28,089 bases of DNA from Candidatus Sabulitectum sp. GTDB taxonomy: Bacteria; Fermentibacterota; Fermentibacteria; Fermentibacterales; JCC-6. The stretch lies in contig JAOZRM010000007.1 of the NCBI GenBank assembly GCA_029940175.1, forward strand, positions 1 through 28,089. The letters run 5' to 3'. The first letter of the stretch is position 1. Each line of letters opens with the position of its first letter. A model generated the notes under the pieces. It worked only from the letters and a program-made list of their open reading frames with translations, searched no databases and had not been told where the DNA came from. The translations under genes were made by a program, and so were the position numbers. This document shows positions 16,198 to 23,965 of this stretch, piece after piece.

Positions 16198-17634
16198 CTA
16201 GAAGTTCTCCTTCACATAGTCGAAACCGGCTTTCACTGCCTTTGCATTCAAATCAATGATAGTCTGGCTCTTGCCCTTGAAGAGCTTTGGCAGGAGTTCA
16301 ATAACATGATCCACATTGAACATTCCTGTGATTGCTGCATATGCACCAACGTTAACGAGGCTCTGAACTCTGGTGTTGCCAAGTTCATCTGCGATTCCAG
16401 TGATAGGAACGGCAAAAACCTTGATATCTGTTCTCTCCGGCTCAATGTCGATGAGAGTGCTGTTGTAGATCAGAGTTCCACCTGCAACGATAGTCTTCTC
16501 GAATTTTTCAAGACTGGGTCTGTTCATTGCAAGAAGCATAGTGGGCTTAACTGCTTCAGCAGCTCCAATAGTACCATCCTGAATGTTCACTGAACAATTG
16601 GCCGTTCCACCGCGCATCTCAGGACCATAACTTGGGAGCCATGATACATTGTAGCCGTATTCAAGAGCTACGCTGGCGAGAGCCTGACCTGTAACCATTA
16701 TGCCCTGACCACCAAAACCGGCTACTCTTATTGACATTTTCCTGTATTCATCCGGAACATCACCTCGAGGGAAATCTACATCCGCCTCTGCAGAAATTCC
16801 AAGTTTTTCCCAGACAGTGCCAGGTTCAAGGATCGGTACCGGTCTTGTGATGACCTTTGCTTCTTCACCCTTGTCTCTGTAAACTCCCAGAGGATACATA
16901 CCAAGCATCTTCTCTTTAACCCATTCCATGCTCTTCACAGGATCCATCTTCCATCCGCTGGGGCAGGTGGAAAGAACCTCAACAAACTGAAAGCCCTTTC
17001 TTTCTTTTGCGTTCAACAGGGCTTTTCTTACAGCATTCCGGGTTTTCCTGATATGAGGAGCATCGTGGAGCGAAACTCTCTCAACATAGGTTGGAGCAGT
17101 AAGCTGGCTGATAACTTCGCACATCTTCATAGGATAACCGTCTGTGTCCACATTTCTTCCATAAGGCGTAGTCGTGGTAACCTGACCTTCAAGAGTAGTG
17201 GGAGCCATCTGGCCACCGGTCATGCCGTAGATTGCATTATTCACAAAGAAAACAGCAATGTTTTCCCCTCTGTTGGCAGCTTGAATAATGTTGTTGCCAC
17301 CTATGGCAGCAAGATCACCATCACCCTGATAGCTTATAACAACCTTGTCCGGATTAGCTCGGCTGGTAGCGGTGGCTATTGCAGGAGCGCGTCCATGGGC
17401 TGCCTGAAAATGACCGGCATCAAAGTAGTAATAAGCGAACACACTGCAACCCACCGGGCTGATAAGAATGGTTTTATCAACAATATCGAGGTCTTCCATT
17501 GCTTCAGCGATGAGTTTGTGCAGAATTCCGTGTCCGCAGCCAGGACAGTAGTGAGTTCTGTCTTTTTCCGCCCCGGGCTTGTGCTTGTAAACATCATTGA
17601 AGCCCTTTGGCTTTCTGAGTACTGTTTTTCTCAT
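16198..17634 (-). CDS. 2-oxoacid:ferredoxin oxidoreductase, fused beta and gamma subunits
   Basis: A 478-residue fusion. Residues 1-290 are the thiamine-pyrophosphate beta subunit, with CPGCGH (30-35), the TPP/Mg motif GDGD (104-107) and NNAIYGMTGGQ (132-142). Residues 300-478 are the gamma subunit, with GFGGQGI (306-312) and PSYGPEMRGGTANC (334-347). Together with the alpha and ferredoxin genes it would oxidise a 2-oxoacid plus CoA to acyl-CoA, CO2 and reduced ferredoxin. The alpha and beta types resemble the 2-oxoisovalerate or 2-oxoglutarate enzymes (Vor/Kor) more than pyruvate oxidoreductase, but substrate is inference. Fusion of gamma to alpha is the more familiar arrangement; gamma fused to beta is less usual. 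The ATG overlaps the alpha stop by one base (TAATG), so translation is coupled. Confidence 0.92.
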   Translation of the reverse strand: MRKTVLRKPKGFNDVYKHKPGAEKDRTHYCPGCGHGILHKLIAEAMEDLDIVDKTILISPVGCSVFAYYYFDAGHFQAAHGRAPAIATATSRANPDKVVISYQGDGDLAAIGGNNIIQAANRGENIAVFFVNNAIYGMTGGQMAPTTLEGQVTTTTPYGRNVDTDGYPMKMCEVISQLTAPTYVERVSLHDAPHIRKTRNAVRKALLNAKERKGFQFVEVLSTCPSGWKMDPVKSMEWVKEKMLGMYPLGVYRDKGEEAKVITRPVPILEPGTVWEKLGISAEADVDFPRGDVPDEYRKMSIRVAGFGGQGIMVTGQALASVALEYGYNVSWLPSYGPEMRGGTANCSVNIQDGTIGAAEAVKPTMLLAMNRPSLEKFEKTIVAGGTLIYNSTLIDIEPERTDIKVFAVPITGIADELGNTRVQSLVNVGAYAAITGMFNVDHVIELLPKLFKGKSQTIIDLNAKAVKAGFDYVKENF

Positions 17635-18692
17635 TACATAACCTCCCCGTAAAGCTCGGAGATCTTTTCAGTTATCTCATCTGCAGATGGTACATTTCCA
17701 CCCAGACGGAAATAAAGATCGCTCTTGATAGCTCCGGCAAGGGCTAGATTCACGTCGTCAACAAGCTGACCTGTTGAAAGCTCAACCGTAAGAACGCGCT
17801 TAATACCCCGTTCAGGAAGCACGGCGATTTCATTCTTCGGGAAAGGAAAAAGTGTTATTGGTCGGAACAGACCGATCTTATGACCTTTCTCCCTGGCATC
17901 ATCAACCACAGTTCGAAGAACACGACTGACAGATCCATAACCTATCAAGGCTATCTCAGCATCTTCCATTCTGTATTCCTCACACCGGACTTCTTTCTTT
18001 TCAATATTCTGATATTTCTTGAGAAGCTCATTATTCCAATGCTCAAGCTCATCATGATCGATGTAAATGGAATTTACAAGATTCTTGTTGAGTGGAGTGC
18101 CAAATACAGCATAATCGCTCTTGTCCGGTAATTCCTTCACCGGTTCCGGAATAACAACTGACTCCATCATCTGACCGATAACTCCATCTGTCAGAACAAA
18201 AACAGGTATTCTGTGCTTGTCTGCAAGTTCGAAGGCCAGCATTGTGTAGTCGCACATCTCCTGACAGCTTGCAGGTGCAAGAACGATACAGCGGTAATTT
18301 CCGTGTCCACCGCCTTTAACAACCTGGTTGTAATCACTCTGCTCAGGTCCGATGTTACCAAGCCCGGGGCCACCTCGCATGATATCAATGATCACGCATG
18401 GCAGAGCGGCTCCTGCACAATAGGAAATGCCCTCCATCTTGAGACTGATTCCAGGGCCCGAACTTCCGGTCATAACCCTCTGGCCGCTTCCAGCAGCGCC
18501 GTATACCATGTTAATTGCAGCAACTTCACTTTCTGCCTGTACGAATGTTCTTCCCAGTTTTGGAAAAAGAGCAGCAGCAGATTCAGCAACCTCGCTTGCA
18601 GGTGTGATAGGGTATCCGTAATATGCGGTGCATCCGGCCATTGCGGCACCGTATACAGCTGCATAGTTACCCTTCATGAGCATTCTGGCCAT
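17634..18692 (-). CDS. 2-oxoacid:ferredoxin oxidoreductase alpha subunit
   Basis: A 352-residue alpha subunit. The TPP-pyrimidine-binding domain opens with MKGNYAAVYGAAMAGC and GYPITPASE (26-34), followed by TGSSGPGISLK (75-85), the MRGGPGLGN loop (105-113) and a transketolase C-terminal-like domain with GYGSVSR and FRPITLFPFP. It pairs with the fused beta-gamma subunit to form the active site. I chose the ATG at 18690-18692, which follows GAAGGAGGTG at ideal spacing; an earlier in-frame ATG eight codons upstream lacks such a site. It begins one base after the ferredoxin stop. The length matches stand-alone VorB/KorA subunits without a gamma domain, which fits gamma being carried on the next gene. 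Confidence 0.93.
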   Translation of the reverse strand: MARMLMKGNYAAVYGAAMAGCTAYYGYPITPASEVAESAAALFPKLGRTFVQAESEVAAINMVYGAAGSGQRVMTGSSGPGISLKMEGISYCAGAALPCVIIDIMRGGPGLGNIGPEQSDYNQVVKGGGHGNYRCIVLAPASCQEMCDYTMLAFELADKHRIPVFVLTDGVIGQMMESVVIPEPVKELPDKSDYAVFGTPLNKNLVNSIYIDHDELEHWNNELLKKYQNIEKKEVRCEEYRMEDAEIALIGYGSVSRVLRTVVDDAREKGHKIGLFRPITLFPFPKNEIAVLPERGIKRVLTVELSTGQLVDDVNLALAGAIKSDLYFRLGGNVPSADEITEKISELYGEVM

Positions 18693-18693
18693 T

Positions 18694-18939
18694 CTACACC
18701 TCCTTCTCGGGGTCATAGTCTCTCAGGTACACAATAATTGCGTCAGGCTCAGGACAGCTGTAGAAACAATTGCCGCATCCAACACAACCACTACCTGCAT
18801 ACTCTGCATAATGATAACCTTTAGAGTTCAGCTTGGGCGAAAAAACAAGAACTTTTTTGGGACAGGCTGCGATACACAATCCACATCCCTTGCACTTGTC
18901 CTTTTTCACCTCTGAACGAGGGTACTTGGCGTCGGTCAA
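18694..18939 (-). CDS. 2[4Fe-4S] ferredoxin, delta subunit of the oxidoreductase
   Basis: An 81-residue protein with two complete 4Fe-4S ligand sets: CKGCGLCIAACP (Cys 16, 19, 22, 26) and CVGCGNCFYSCP (Cys 52, 55, 58, 62). It passes electrons from the thiamine site to external ferredoxin. The second set ends CPEPDAI, as in Vor/Kor delta subunits. The start is TTG at 18937-18939: AGGAGG lies 8 nt upstream and no ATG or GTG fits. It is the first gene of the three-gene operon, with a possible promoter at 18961-18988. Confidence 0.93.
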   Translation of the reverse strand: MTDAKYPRSEVKKDKCKGCGLCIAACPKKVLVFSPKLNSKGYHYAEYAGSGCVGCGNCFYSCPEPDAIIVYLRDYDPEKEV

Positions 18940-18960
18940 TTGAGGGACCTCCTTGCTAAG

Positions 18961-18988
18961 TTTATATATGATGCACTTCTTTAAACAA
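18961..18988 (-). promoter_or_regulatory. Possible promoter of the oxidoreductase operon
   Basis: Read on the minus strand, TTGTTT (18988-18983), a 16-bp spacer and TATAAA (18966-18961) lie about 20 bp upstream of the TTG start. The match is modest and the leader would be short. The rest of the gap to 19143 holds a 25-codon plus-strand frame I do not trust and no clear terminator. Confidence 0.35.
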
Positions 18989-19143
18989 CAGAATACTTAT
19001 ATCCCTTGGGGTTCTACAATGGCAATCTGCCCGGTAAAAGTCAAGCACGCAGCAGGAGGAAAGAGAGCTATCAAACCGTCTGTAGAAATCGCGTAAGTTA
19101 TTATACTAAAATGAAAAAGAAGTCCTTTTCATGAAACCAAAGG

Positions 19144-19941
19144 CTATTGAAGTCTCTTTCTCCACTTTTCCTCTATTTTCACAAAACCATCCATTTCGAG
19201 TTCTATCTCATCCCAGTTCCAGCTGTCAATAGTTAAACCTCTGATTCCTCTTCTTTTCATGGCAATTTCAAGTTTGAGAAGGAACTCATGAGGCTGTGAT
19301 TCCAATGAAACAATCCGGGCTGTAACTGTTGTGCTGGTCTCATCTGCCAGTCTGAGTCTTCCTGAGATTAATCCATTGGTTTCAAGACGATAAACACCTT
19401 CTTCCTCCTCCATAAGCACTGGAAGAGAGTCAAGAACAGCATTCTTCATACCGGATTTGCTCAGCTTGAGAGCAAGAAGGTAAACAACCAGGAAAAGAAT
19501 TCCACCAAACTGCTTGTTCAAGAATCCCAGAACTGCCAGTATTGTACAGACTAGTGAATGGATCAAAAACACATAACCAAGCGTTCTGGTAAGAATTCTG
19601 TATTGTTGATCTGAAAAGAGACCCTTGCCCAATCCTCCTGCCATTCCTGCCAGAATGTTTCTGCGGGAAAGAATGGAAACAAGCAGAATAACTGCAAAAA
19701 CAAGTTCCATAAGAATCAGAGTTCCGCCGGGGTACTTTACCAGATCACCGAGAGCAGTAATGCCACCAAAGATCAGTCCTTCGATGATCAGTCCCGGTTT
19801 TTTCTTTCTGAAAGCCAGTAAAAGAATGAATGATAAAAGACCTGCAGCTACTCCTGCTGCGGCAGAAGCAAGTCCATCCCAGAGAATATCCCCAAGAAGA
19901 AACAGAACAAGAACAAGCAGTTCTGGCCATAGTTGTTTCAC
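19144..19941 (-). CDS. Integral membrane protein of unknown function
   Basis: A 265-residue protein. The first 160 residues hold about six hydrophobic helices (roughly 5-20, 24-43, 50-65, 72-92, 116-138, 143-160) with a basic RKKK loop after the second. The last 100 residues are soluble and rich in charged residues, with a beta-like pattern. The helix spacing and the FRKKKPGLIIEGLIFGG segment remind me faintly of YciB-type septation proteins, but this is weak. The start is GTG at 19939-19941, overlapping the stop of the upstream radical SAM gene (GTGA), so it is the third gene of that operon and may act with it, for instance as a membrane partner. No regulatory site of its own is seen. Confidence 0.78.
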   Translation of the reverse strand: MKQLWPELLVLVLFLLGDILWDGLASAAAGVAAGLLSFILLLAFRKKKPGLIIEGLIFGGITALGDLVKYPGGTLILMELVFAVILLVSILSRRNILAGMAGGLGKGLFSDQQYRILTRTLGYVFLIHSLVCTILAVLGFLNKQFGGILFLVVYLLALKLSKSGMKNAVLDSLPVLMEEEEGVYRLETNGLISGRLRLADETSTTVTARIVSLESQPHEFLLKLEIAMKRRGIRGLTIDSWNWDEIELEMDGFVKIEEKWRKRLQ

Positions 19942-21422
19942 GGGTTGACTGGTTTTTCGCCAATGGAAACAGCCTTGTCATAAGTATCGCGAACAATACG
20001 ACGAGTGGTCATTTCACCTTTTGTACGGCACTTGCCTGTGATTATACGACCAAGCATCTTGAAGAATCCAACAGGATGACTGAAGAATCTTGCAGCATAG
20101 TAGTGAACGTATGTACCAAGGCGGAACCTGTCCAACATTCTGTAGTCCTTTCTCCATATTGGAGAAAAACACAGATCATCCATTTCTGAAAAACCCTGTA
20201 ACTCCGGACTTCCCATGGATGGCGTTGCTGGAAAGGGTGTCATTATCGGCATAACAACCTCTTGAACGCCTGCCCTGGCAAGTGCTCTTATGTAAGCCCT
20301 GGTCTCTTTTCTGTCTGAAGCTATCTCACCGGGCGTTCCCGCCACGAAAAAGCAGCAGGTGGCAATTCCAAGATCTGAAGCTTTCCTGATAAGTCTTGGT
20401 ACGAGATGAATATCAGCGGTTTTGTTCATCAGTTTCAGAACCCGGGTTGAACCTGATTCAGGAGACAGTGAAAAATATCTGCAACCTGCCCTGGCAAGAA
20501 GATCAAGAAGGGCCTCATCAAGAGTTTCCATTTTGAGTCCCGATGGAAAACAGAAAGTGATATCCATCTTCCGGTCTAGAATACCATGACAAATATCCTC
20601 CACCCTCTTCTTGTCTATAGCGAAATTTTCGTCCTGGAGATGAAAATCGCGGATTCCGTACGTATCAATATGAAATTGAAGCTCCTCAAGAACTTTCTCA
20701 GCGCTCTTGGCCAGCCAGTGACCTCCACACATCTGAGGAGCCTGGCAGAAAGAACACAGGTACGGACATCCTCTGGAAGTGAGGATATTCATGTATCTTA
20801 CTCCTCGCATTGCAGGTCCATGTCCGTAGCCAAGTTTCCAGTAATTCTCCAGTGGAAGAAGATCTACCGCAGCGAAAGGCTGTGAATCCAGATCAAGAGT
20901 GTATTTCTCTTTTCTGTCAACGAAAACATCCGGGGTTACGATTCCGTCGAGTGAAGAAAATTCTACCTTACCCTCTATGTATGCAAGAAGGTCTGGAACA
21001 CGCTTCTCTCCCTCTCCCAGCACAACAAAATCAGCACCGGCCTTTACAAAATCTTCCGGAACAAAAGTCGTGTGATAGCCCCCCACAAGCACCAGGCGGT
21101 TCGGATTCCTTCTCTTCAGCTCTCGAACGATCTCAAGACACATGGAGTGCTCACTGGCACAGTGAACGGAAATGCCCGGTACTGCATCATCCGGCACCCT
21201 GTCTGCTATCTCGGAAGGAGTAAGCCCTCTTGCTCTGAATCTTTTGCGGAATGTATAAAATCGATGGGGATTCTCTCCATATGCATCAATTATGCCTACA
21301 TCGTAACCGGATTCACCAACGCTGGCAGCCAGATAGGCAAGCCCTGATGGAATTCCCGGGATACTTCCATAAAAGTCAGCCTTGAGGTGAACTACAGGTG
21401 GACGGATCAGTATTAACTTCAT
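19938..21422 (-). CDS. B12-binding-domain radical SAM protein (first of pair)
   Basis: A 494-residue protein. The N-terminal cobalamin-binding-like Rossmann domain (about 1-150) has PPVVHLKADFYG, GIPSGLAYLAA and GGYHTTFVPE. The radical SAM core has CPYLCSFC (Cys 219, 223, 226) preceded by TSRG, then LQDENFAID and SPESGS motifs typical of the BchE/P-methyltransferase-like group. Such enzymes methylate or rearrange unactivated carbons using S-adenosylmethionine and cobalamin. The C-terminal 120 residues contain hydrophobic aromatic stretches (HYYAARFFSHPVGFFKML) that may touch the membrane. Substrate unknown. It starts one base after the stop of the second radical SAM gene and overlaps the downstream membrane protein, so all three are co-translated. 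No SPASM-type Cys cluster is evident. Confidence 0.9.
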   Translation of the reverse strand: MKLILIRPPVVHLKADFYGSIPGIPSGLAYLAASVGESGYDVGIIDAYGENPHRFYTFRKRFRARGLTPSEIADRVPDDAVPGISVHCASEHSMCLEIVRELKRRNPNRLVLVGGYHTTFVPEDFVKAGADFVVLGEGEKRVPDLLAYIEGKVEFSSLDGIVTPDVFVDRKEKYTLDLDSQPFAAVDLLPLENYWKLGYGHGPAMRGVRYMNILTSRGCPYLCSFCQAPQMCGGHWLAKSAEKVLEELQFHIDTYGIRDFHLQDENFAIDKKRVEDICHGILDRKMDITFCFPSGLKMETLDEALLDLLARAGCRYFSLSPESGSTRVLKLMNKTADIHLVPRLIRKASDLGIATCCFFVAGTPGEIASDRKETRAYIRALARAGVQEVVMPIMTPFPATPSMGSPELQGFSEMDDLCFSPIWRKDYRMLDRFRLGTYVHYYAARFFSHPVGFFKMLGRIITGKCRTKGEMTTRRIVRDTYDKAVSIGEKPVNP

Positions 21423-21423
21423 A

Positions 21424-22884
21424 TCAGTAAAGACCAGGTTCTACCGGTCTCTTCATGTACTTGGCAGTTGCAAGGAGAAGAAAACCGTTTATGTACTTTT
21501 TCAGATCCAGAAGGCTTCTCATTCTTCTTATCTTTTTCCAGACCAGGCCGGGACGAAGATAGAATCTGCGATGACCTTCCTGGATAAGAAAACGAATCTG
21601 ATCCTCCGTAAATCCATCTGGAACAAATGAAACATTCTTGAAATTGAATCTGTCCTTTGTAAACTTGGCCGGCTTGATTTTGCCGTTGAGCAGATCCTCA
21701 TACACTTCACTGCCCGGCAGCGGTGTCAGGTTTACGAACACTGCATAGTCGAGATCTATGGAACAGGCAAATTCGATGGTTCTAAGACCTTCCTCGAAAG
21801 TCTCACCGGGGATTCCAAACATGAAAGTTCCGTATGCTTCCATTCCCAGCTTACTGGTAAGATTAATGGCAGTTCGAATCTGCTCAACTTTTGTACCCTT
21901 GCGCAGAGTATCAAGATTCTTCTGAACACCACTCTCTATACCGTACAGGATTCTCCAGCAACCTGCTTCTTTCATTCTGCGAAGCAATTTCTCTGACACT
22001 CTGTCTACCCGGGCATTCACAGCCCAGTCAACGTCAAGTTTTCGTCTCAATATCTCATCGCAGAACTCCAAAGCACGCTTCTCAGAAAGAGTGAAGGTAT
22101 CATCCCAGAAGGCAATATCCTTCACCCCCTGCTCTCTCACCAGCCATTCGATCTCATCAACAATGTTGTTTGCTGATCGCATTCTGGTATGCCTGTCGGT
22201 ATGACAGAAGGTACACAGATAAGGACAGCCCCTGGCTCCGATGATATTTGCATGGGGAAGCCGGTTGTAGAAAGTCGGACTTGGAAGATAATCACCGGGA
22301 GGAGCAAGCTGATGGGAAGGCATTGGCAGCAGATCAATATCTTCAACTGTTTTTCTGTCTGGGGTTTTGATCAGCTGTCCCTTGTGAAGAAAAACCAGGC
22401 CGGGGATATCCAGGGGAACTTCTTTCCTGGAAAGACAATTAACCAGCTCACGCATTGTGTGCTCGCCCTCACCCTTTACGATATAGTCAATACCTTCACA
22501 CTGATCAAAACACTTTTCCTGCCAGAGAGTGGGATGAATACCCCCGGCAACTACCACGGTTCCCGGGAATTGTTTTTTCATCTCATTGATCATCCAGCGT
22601 GAATTTTCCCAGTCAACACTGGTGAGTGTTACACCTATTACATCAGGTTGCAACTCTCTCAGTTTCTCCATAGAATTCTCGAAAGTATAAAAAAGACCTT
22701 CGAGATACTGAACATCATGCCCATCTTCGAGCATGTACGGCGCCAGATAAAGCAGAGACGGAGAAGGTACCACATTTACAAGAGGCTTGATCTTAAGCCA
22801 CTTGAGAAGCGGTATTCTCTCGTTCATAAAATCGTGCTGATCCTGTTCCCAGCACGCGGGCATTGTTAACAGTACTATCTTCAT
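21424..22884 (-). CDS. B12-binding-domain radical SAM protein (second of pair)
   Basis: A 486-residue protein with the same architecture as its downstream neighbour but not a close copy. The B12-binding-like domain (about 1-155) has PSPSLLYLAPYM, GVTLTSVDW and AGGIHPTL. The radical SAM core has GARGCPYLCTFC (Cys 220, 224, 227), FWDDTFT and YGIESG, followed by FGIPGE. A C-terminal region (about 430-486) is basic and ends in hydrophobic LDLKKYINGFLLLATAKY. Members of this family act on lipids, tetrapyrroles, phosphonates or sugars; nothing here fixes the substrate. The ATG has only a weak GGTGA ribosome-binding site. It is the first gene of a three-gene operon and is divergent from a glycosyltransferase, with about 64 bp between starts. 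Confidence 0.9.
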   Translation of the reverse strand: MKIVLLTMPACWEQDQHDFMNERIPLLKWLKIKPLVNVVPSPSLLYLAPYMLEDGHDVQYLEGLFYTFENSMEKLRELQPDVIGVTLTSVDWENSRWMINEMKKQFPGTVVVAGGIHPTLWQEKCFDQCEGIDYIVKGEGEHTMRELVNCLSRKEVPLDIPGLVFLHKGQLIKTPDRKTVEDIDLLPMPSHQLAPPGDYLPSPTFYNRLPHANIIGARGCPYLCTFCHTDRHTRMRSANNIVDEIEWLVREQGVKDIAFWDDTFTLSEKRALEFCDEILRRKLDVDWAVNARVDRVSEKLLRRMKEAGCWRILYGIESGVQKNLDTLRKGTKVEQIRTAINLTSKLGMEAYGTFMFGIPGETFEEGLRTIEFACSIDLDYAVFVNLTPLPGSEVYEDLLNGKIKPAKFTKDRFNFKNVSFVPDGFTEDQIRFLIQEGHRRFYLRPGLVWKKIRRMRSLLDLKKYINGFLLLATAKYMKRPVEPGLY

Positions 22885-22948
22885 GATTCACCGAATATAT
22901 TCAGCCTTTCGGTCAATGTCCCCAACCTGTATTTATCCGGAGGTGGAT

Positions 22949-23965
22949 TTGAGTCTGTCGATGTCAGTTATCATTCCTGCCTGGAACGCCTGCAGTACTC
23001 TCCGCAGCTGTCTCGATTCCATTAAGAGACAGACAATTCCTCCCTGCGAGATTCTTCTTGTTGATGACGGTTCAACTGATAACACTGCTGCAATAGCAAA
23101 AGAATACAACATTTCACTGCTCAGCACAGGAGGTCGTAAAGGCCCGGCAACAGCAAGAAATCTTGGAGCTTCTGCTGCAACTGGTGATGTGATACTGTTT
23201 CTGGATTCGGATGTAATTGTTCCTGCGGACCTAATTGAAAAAATAGAAGCACATTTCGCTGATGAATCAGTCTGGGCGGTCCAAACCCTGTACACGCCAG
23301 TCTGCCCTGCAGAGAACTCTGTATCACAATACCAGAATTACTATTATTACTACAGCCTCAACAGAATGCCCAACGGACAGACTGCCACTTTCGCAACATG
23401 GTGTTCAGCTGTGAGACGTGACAGATTCACTGAGATCGGTGGCTTCAACATAAGAATTCCCGAGCCGACGGTTGAGGATGAGGAACTTGGGTACACCATC
23501 GTTGAGAGCCGTGGAGTCATTATTCTCGACAAAACAATTCAGGTTACTCATCTTGCGTCCTACTCCCTGACTCAGTTCACAAGCAGAAGATTAAGAATGG
23601 CAAGAGCTCAGGCAAAAAGCGGCTGGAGACAGGTGAAGAAACGACTCCTGGCCCGTTACATCAATGTGCACGAATCAGGTACCCATCACAGCAGATGGGT
23701 GGTTCTCTCCATACTACTGGTTCTGATGACCCAGTTTCTGATTCTCTGGGGCCTGTTGTCAAATACCCTGACTCTTCTCATACCGGCAGGAGCCCTGCTG
23801 GCATCTGCACTGGTATGTCACTACAGCTTTCTCTCCAGATGCAAAAGTGACCTGAAAAGAAATGTAACCCTGAGCTTTGCTGTTTTATGCATCTACGATA
23901 TGGCTGTACTTGGATGGGGCATAGTACAGGGATCTGTTCAGTATATGTTTGGAAAGAAATACTGA
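22949..23965 (+). CDS. Family 2 glycosyltransferase with C-terminal membrane helices
   Basis: A 338-residue protein in the GT-A fold: SVIIPAWN (6-13), LLVDDGSTDNT (36-46) with the nucleotide-binding Asp pair, FLDSD (84-88) for metal and sugar-nucleotide binding, and VEDEELG (175-181) as the acceptor-side acidic motif. Three hydrophobic helices (about 250-268, 273-292, 307-327) anchor it in the inner membrane, so it probably transfers sugar to a lipid-linked acceptor. An odd YYYYY run lies at 131-135. I chose the TTG at 22949-22951 because GGAGG ends 5 nt upstream. The ATG four codons later is too far from it, and the earlier ATG at 22883 overlaps the divergent radical SAM start and has no such site. 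Its stop codon abuts the stop of the next gene. Confidence 0.88.
   Translation: MSLSMSVIIPAWNACSTLRSCLDSIKRQTIPPCEILLVDDGSTDNTAAIAKEYNISLLSTGGRKGPATARNLGASAATGDVILFLDSDVIVPADLIEKIEAHFADESVWAVQTLYTPVCPAENSVSQYQNYYYYYSLNRMPNGQTATFATWCSAVRRDRFTEIGGFNIRIPEPTVEDEELGYTIVESRGVIILDKTIQVTHLASYSLTQFTSRRLRMARAQAKSGWRQVKKRLLARYINVHESGTHHSRWVVLSILLVLMTQFLILWGLLSNTLTLLIPAGALLASALVCHYSFLSRCKSDLKRNVTLSFAVLCIYDMAVLGWGIVQGSVQYMFGKKY

Noticed and set aside
16023..16259. 78-codon plus-strand frame continuing after the 35-residue ORF
   Set aside because: It runs through a terminator and into the end of the oxidoreductase gene, and I see no domain. It may contain decayed sequence but cannot be supported as a gene.
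19019..19096. 25-codon plus-strand frame between the ferredoxin and membrane-protein genes
   Set aside because: Very short, weak GGGG upstream, no hydrophobic or known pattern.
19100..19143. Possible terminator downstream of the membrane-protein gene on the minus strand
   Set aside because: The best stem (CCTTT/AAAGG with a 10-nt loop) is weak despite a T-rich tail, so I did not list it.
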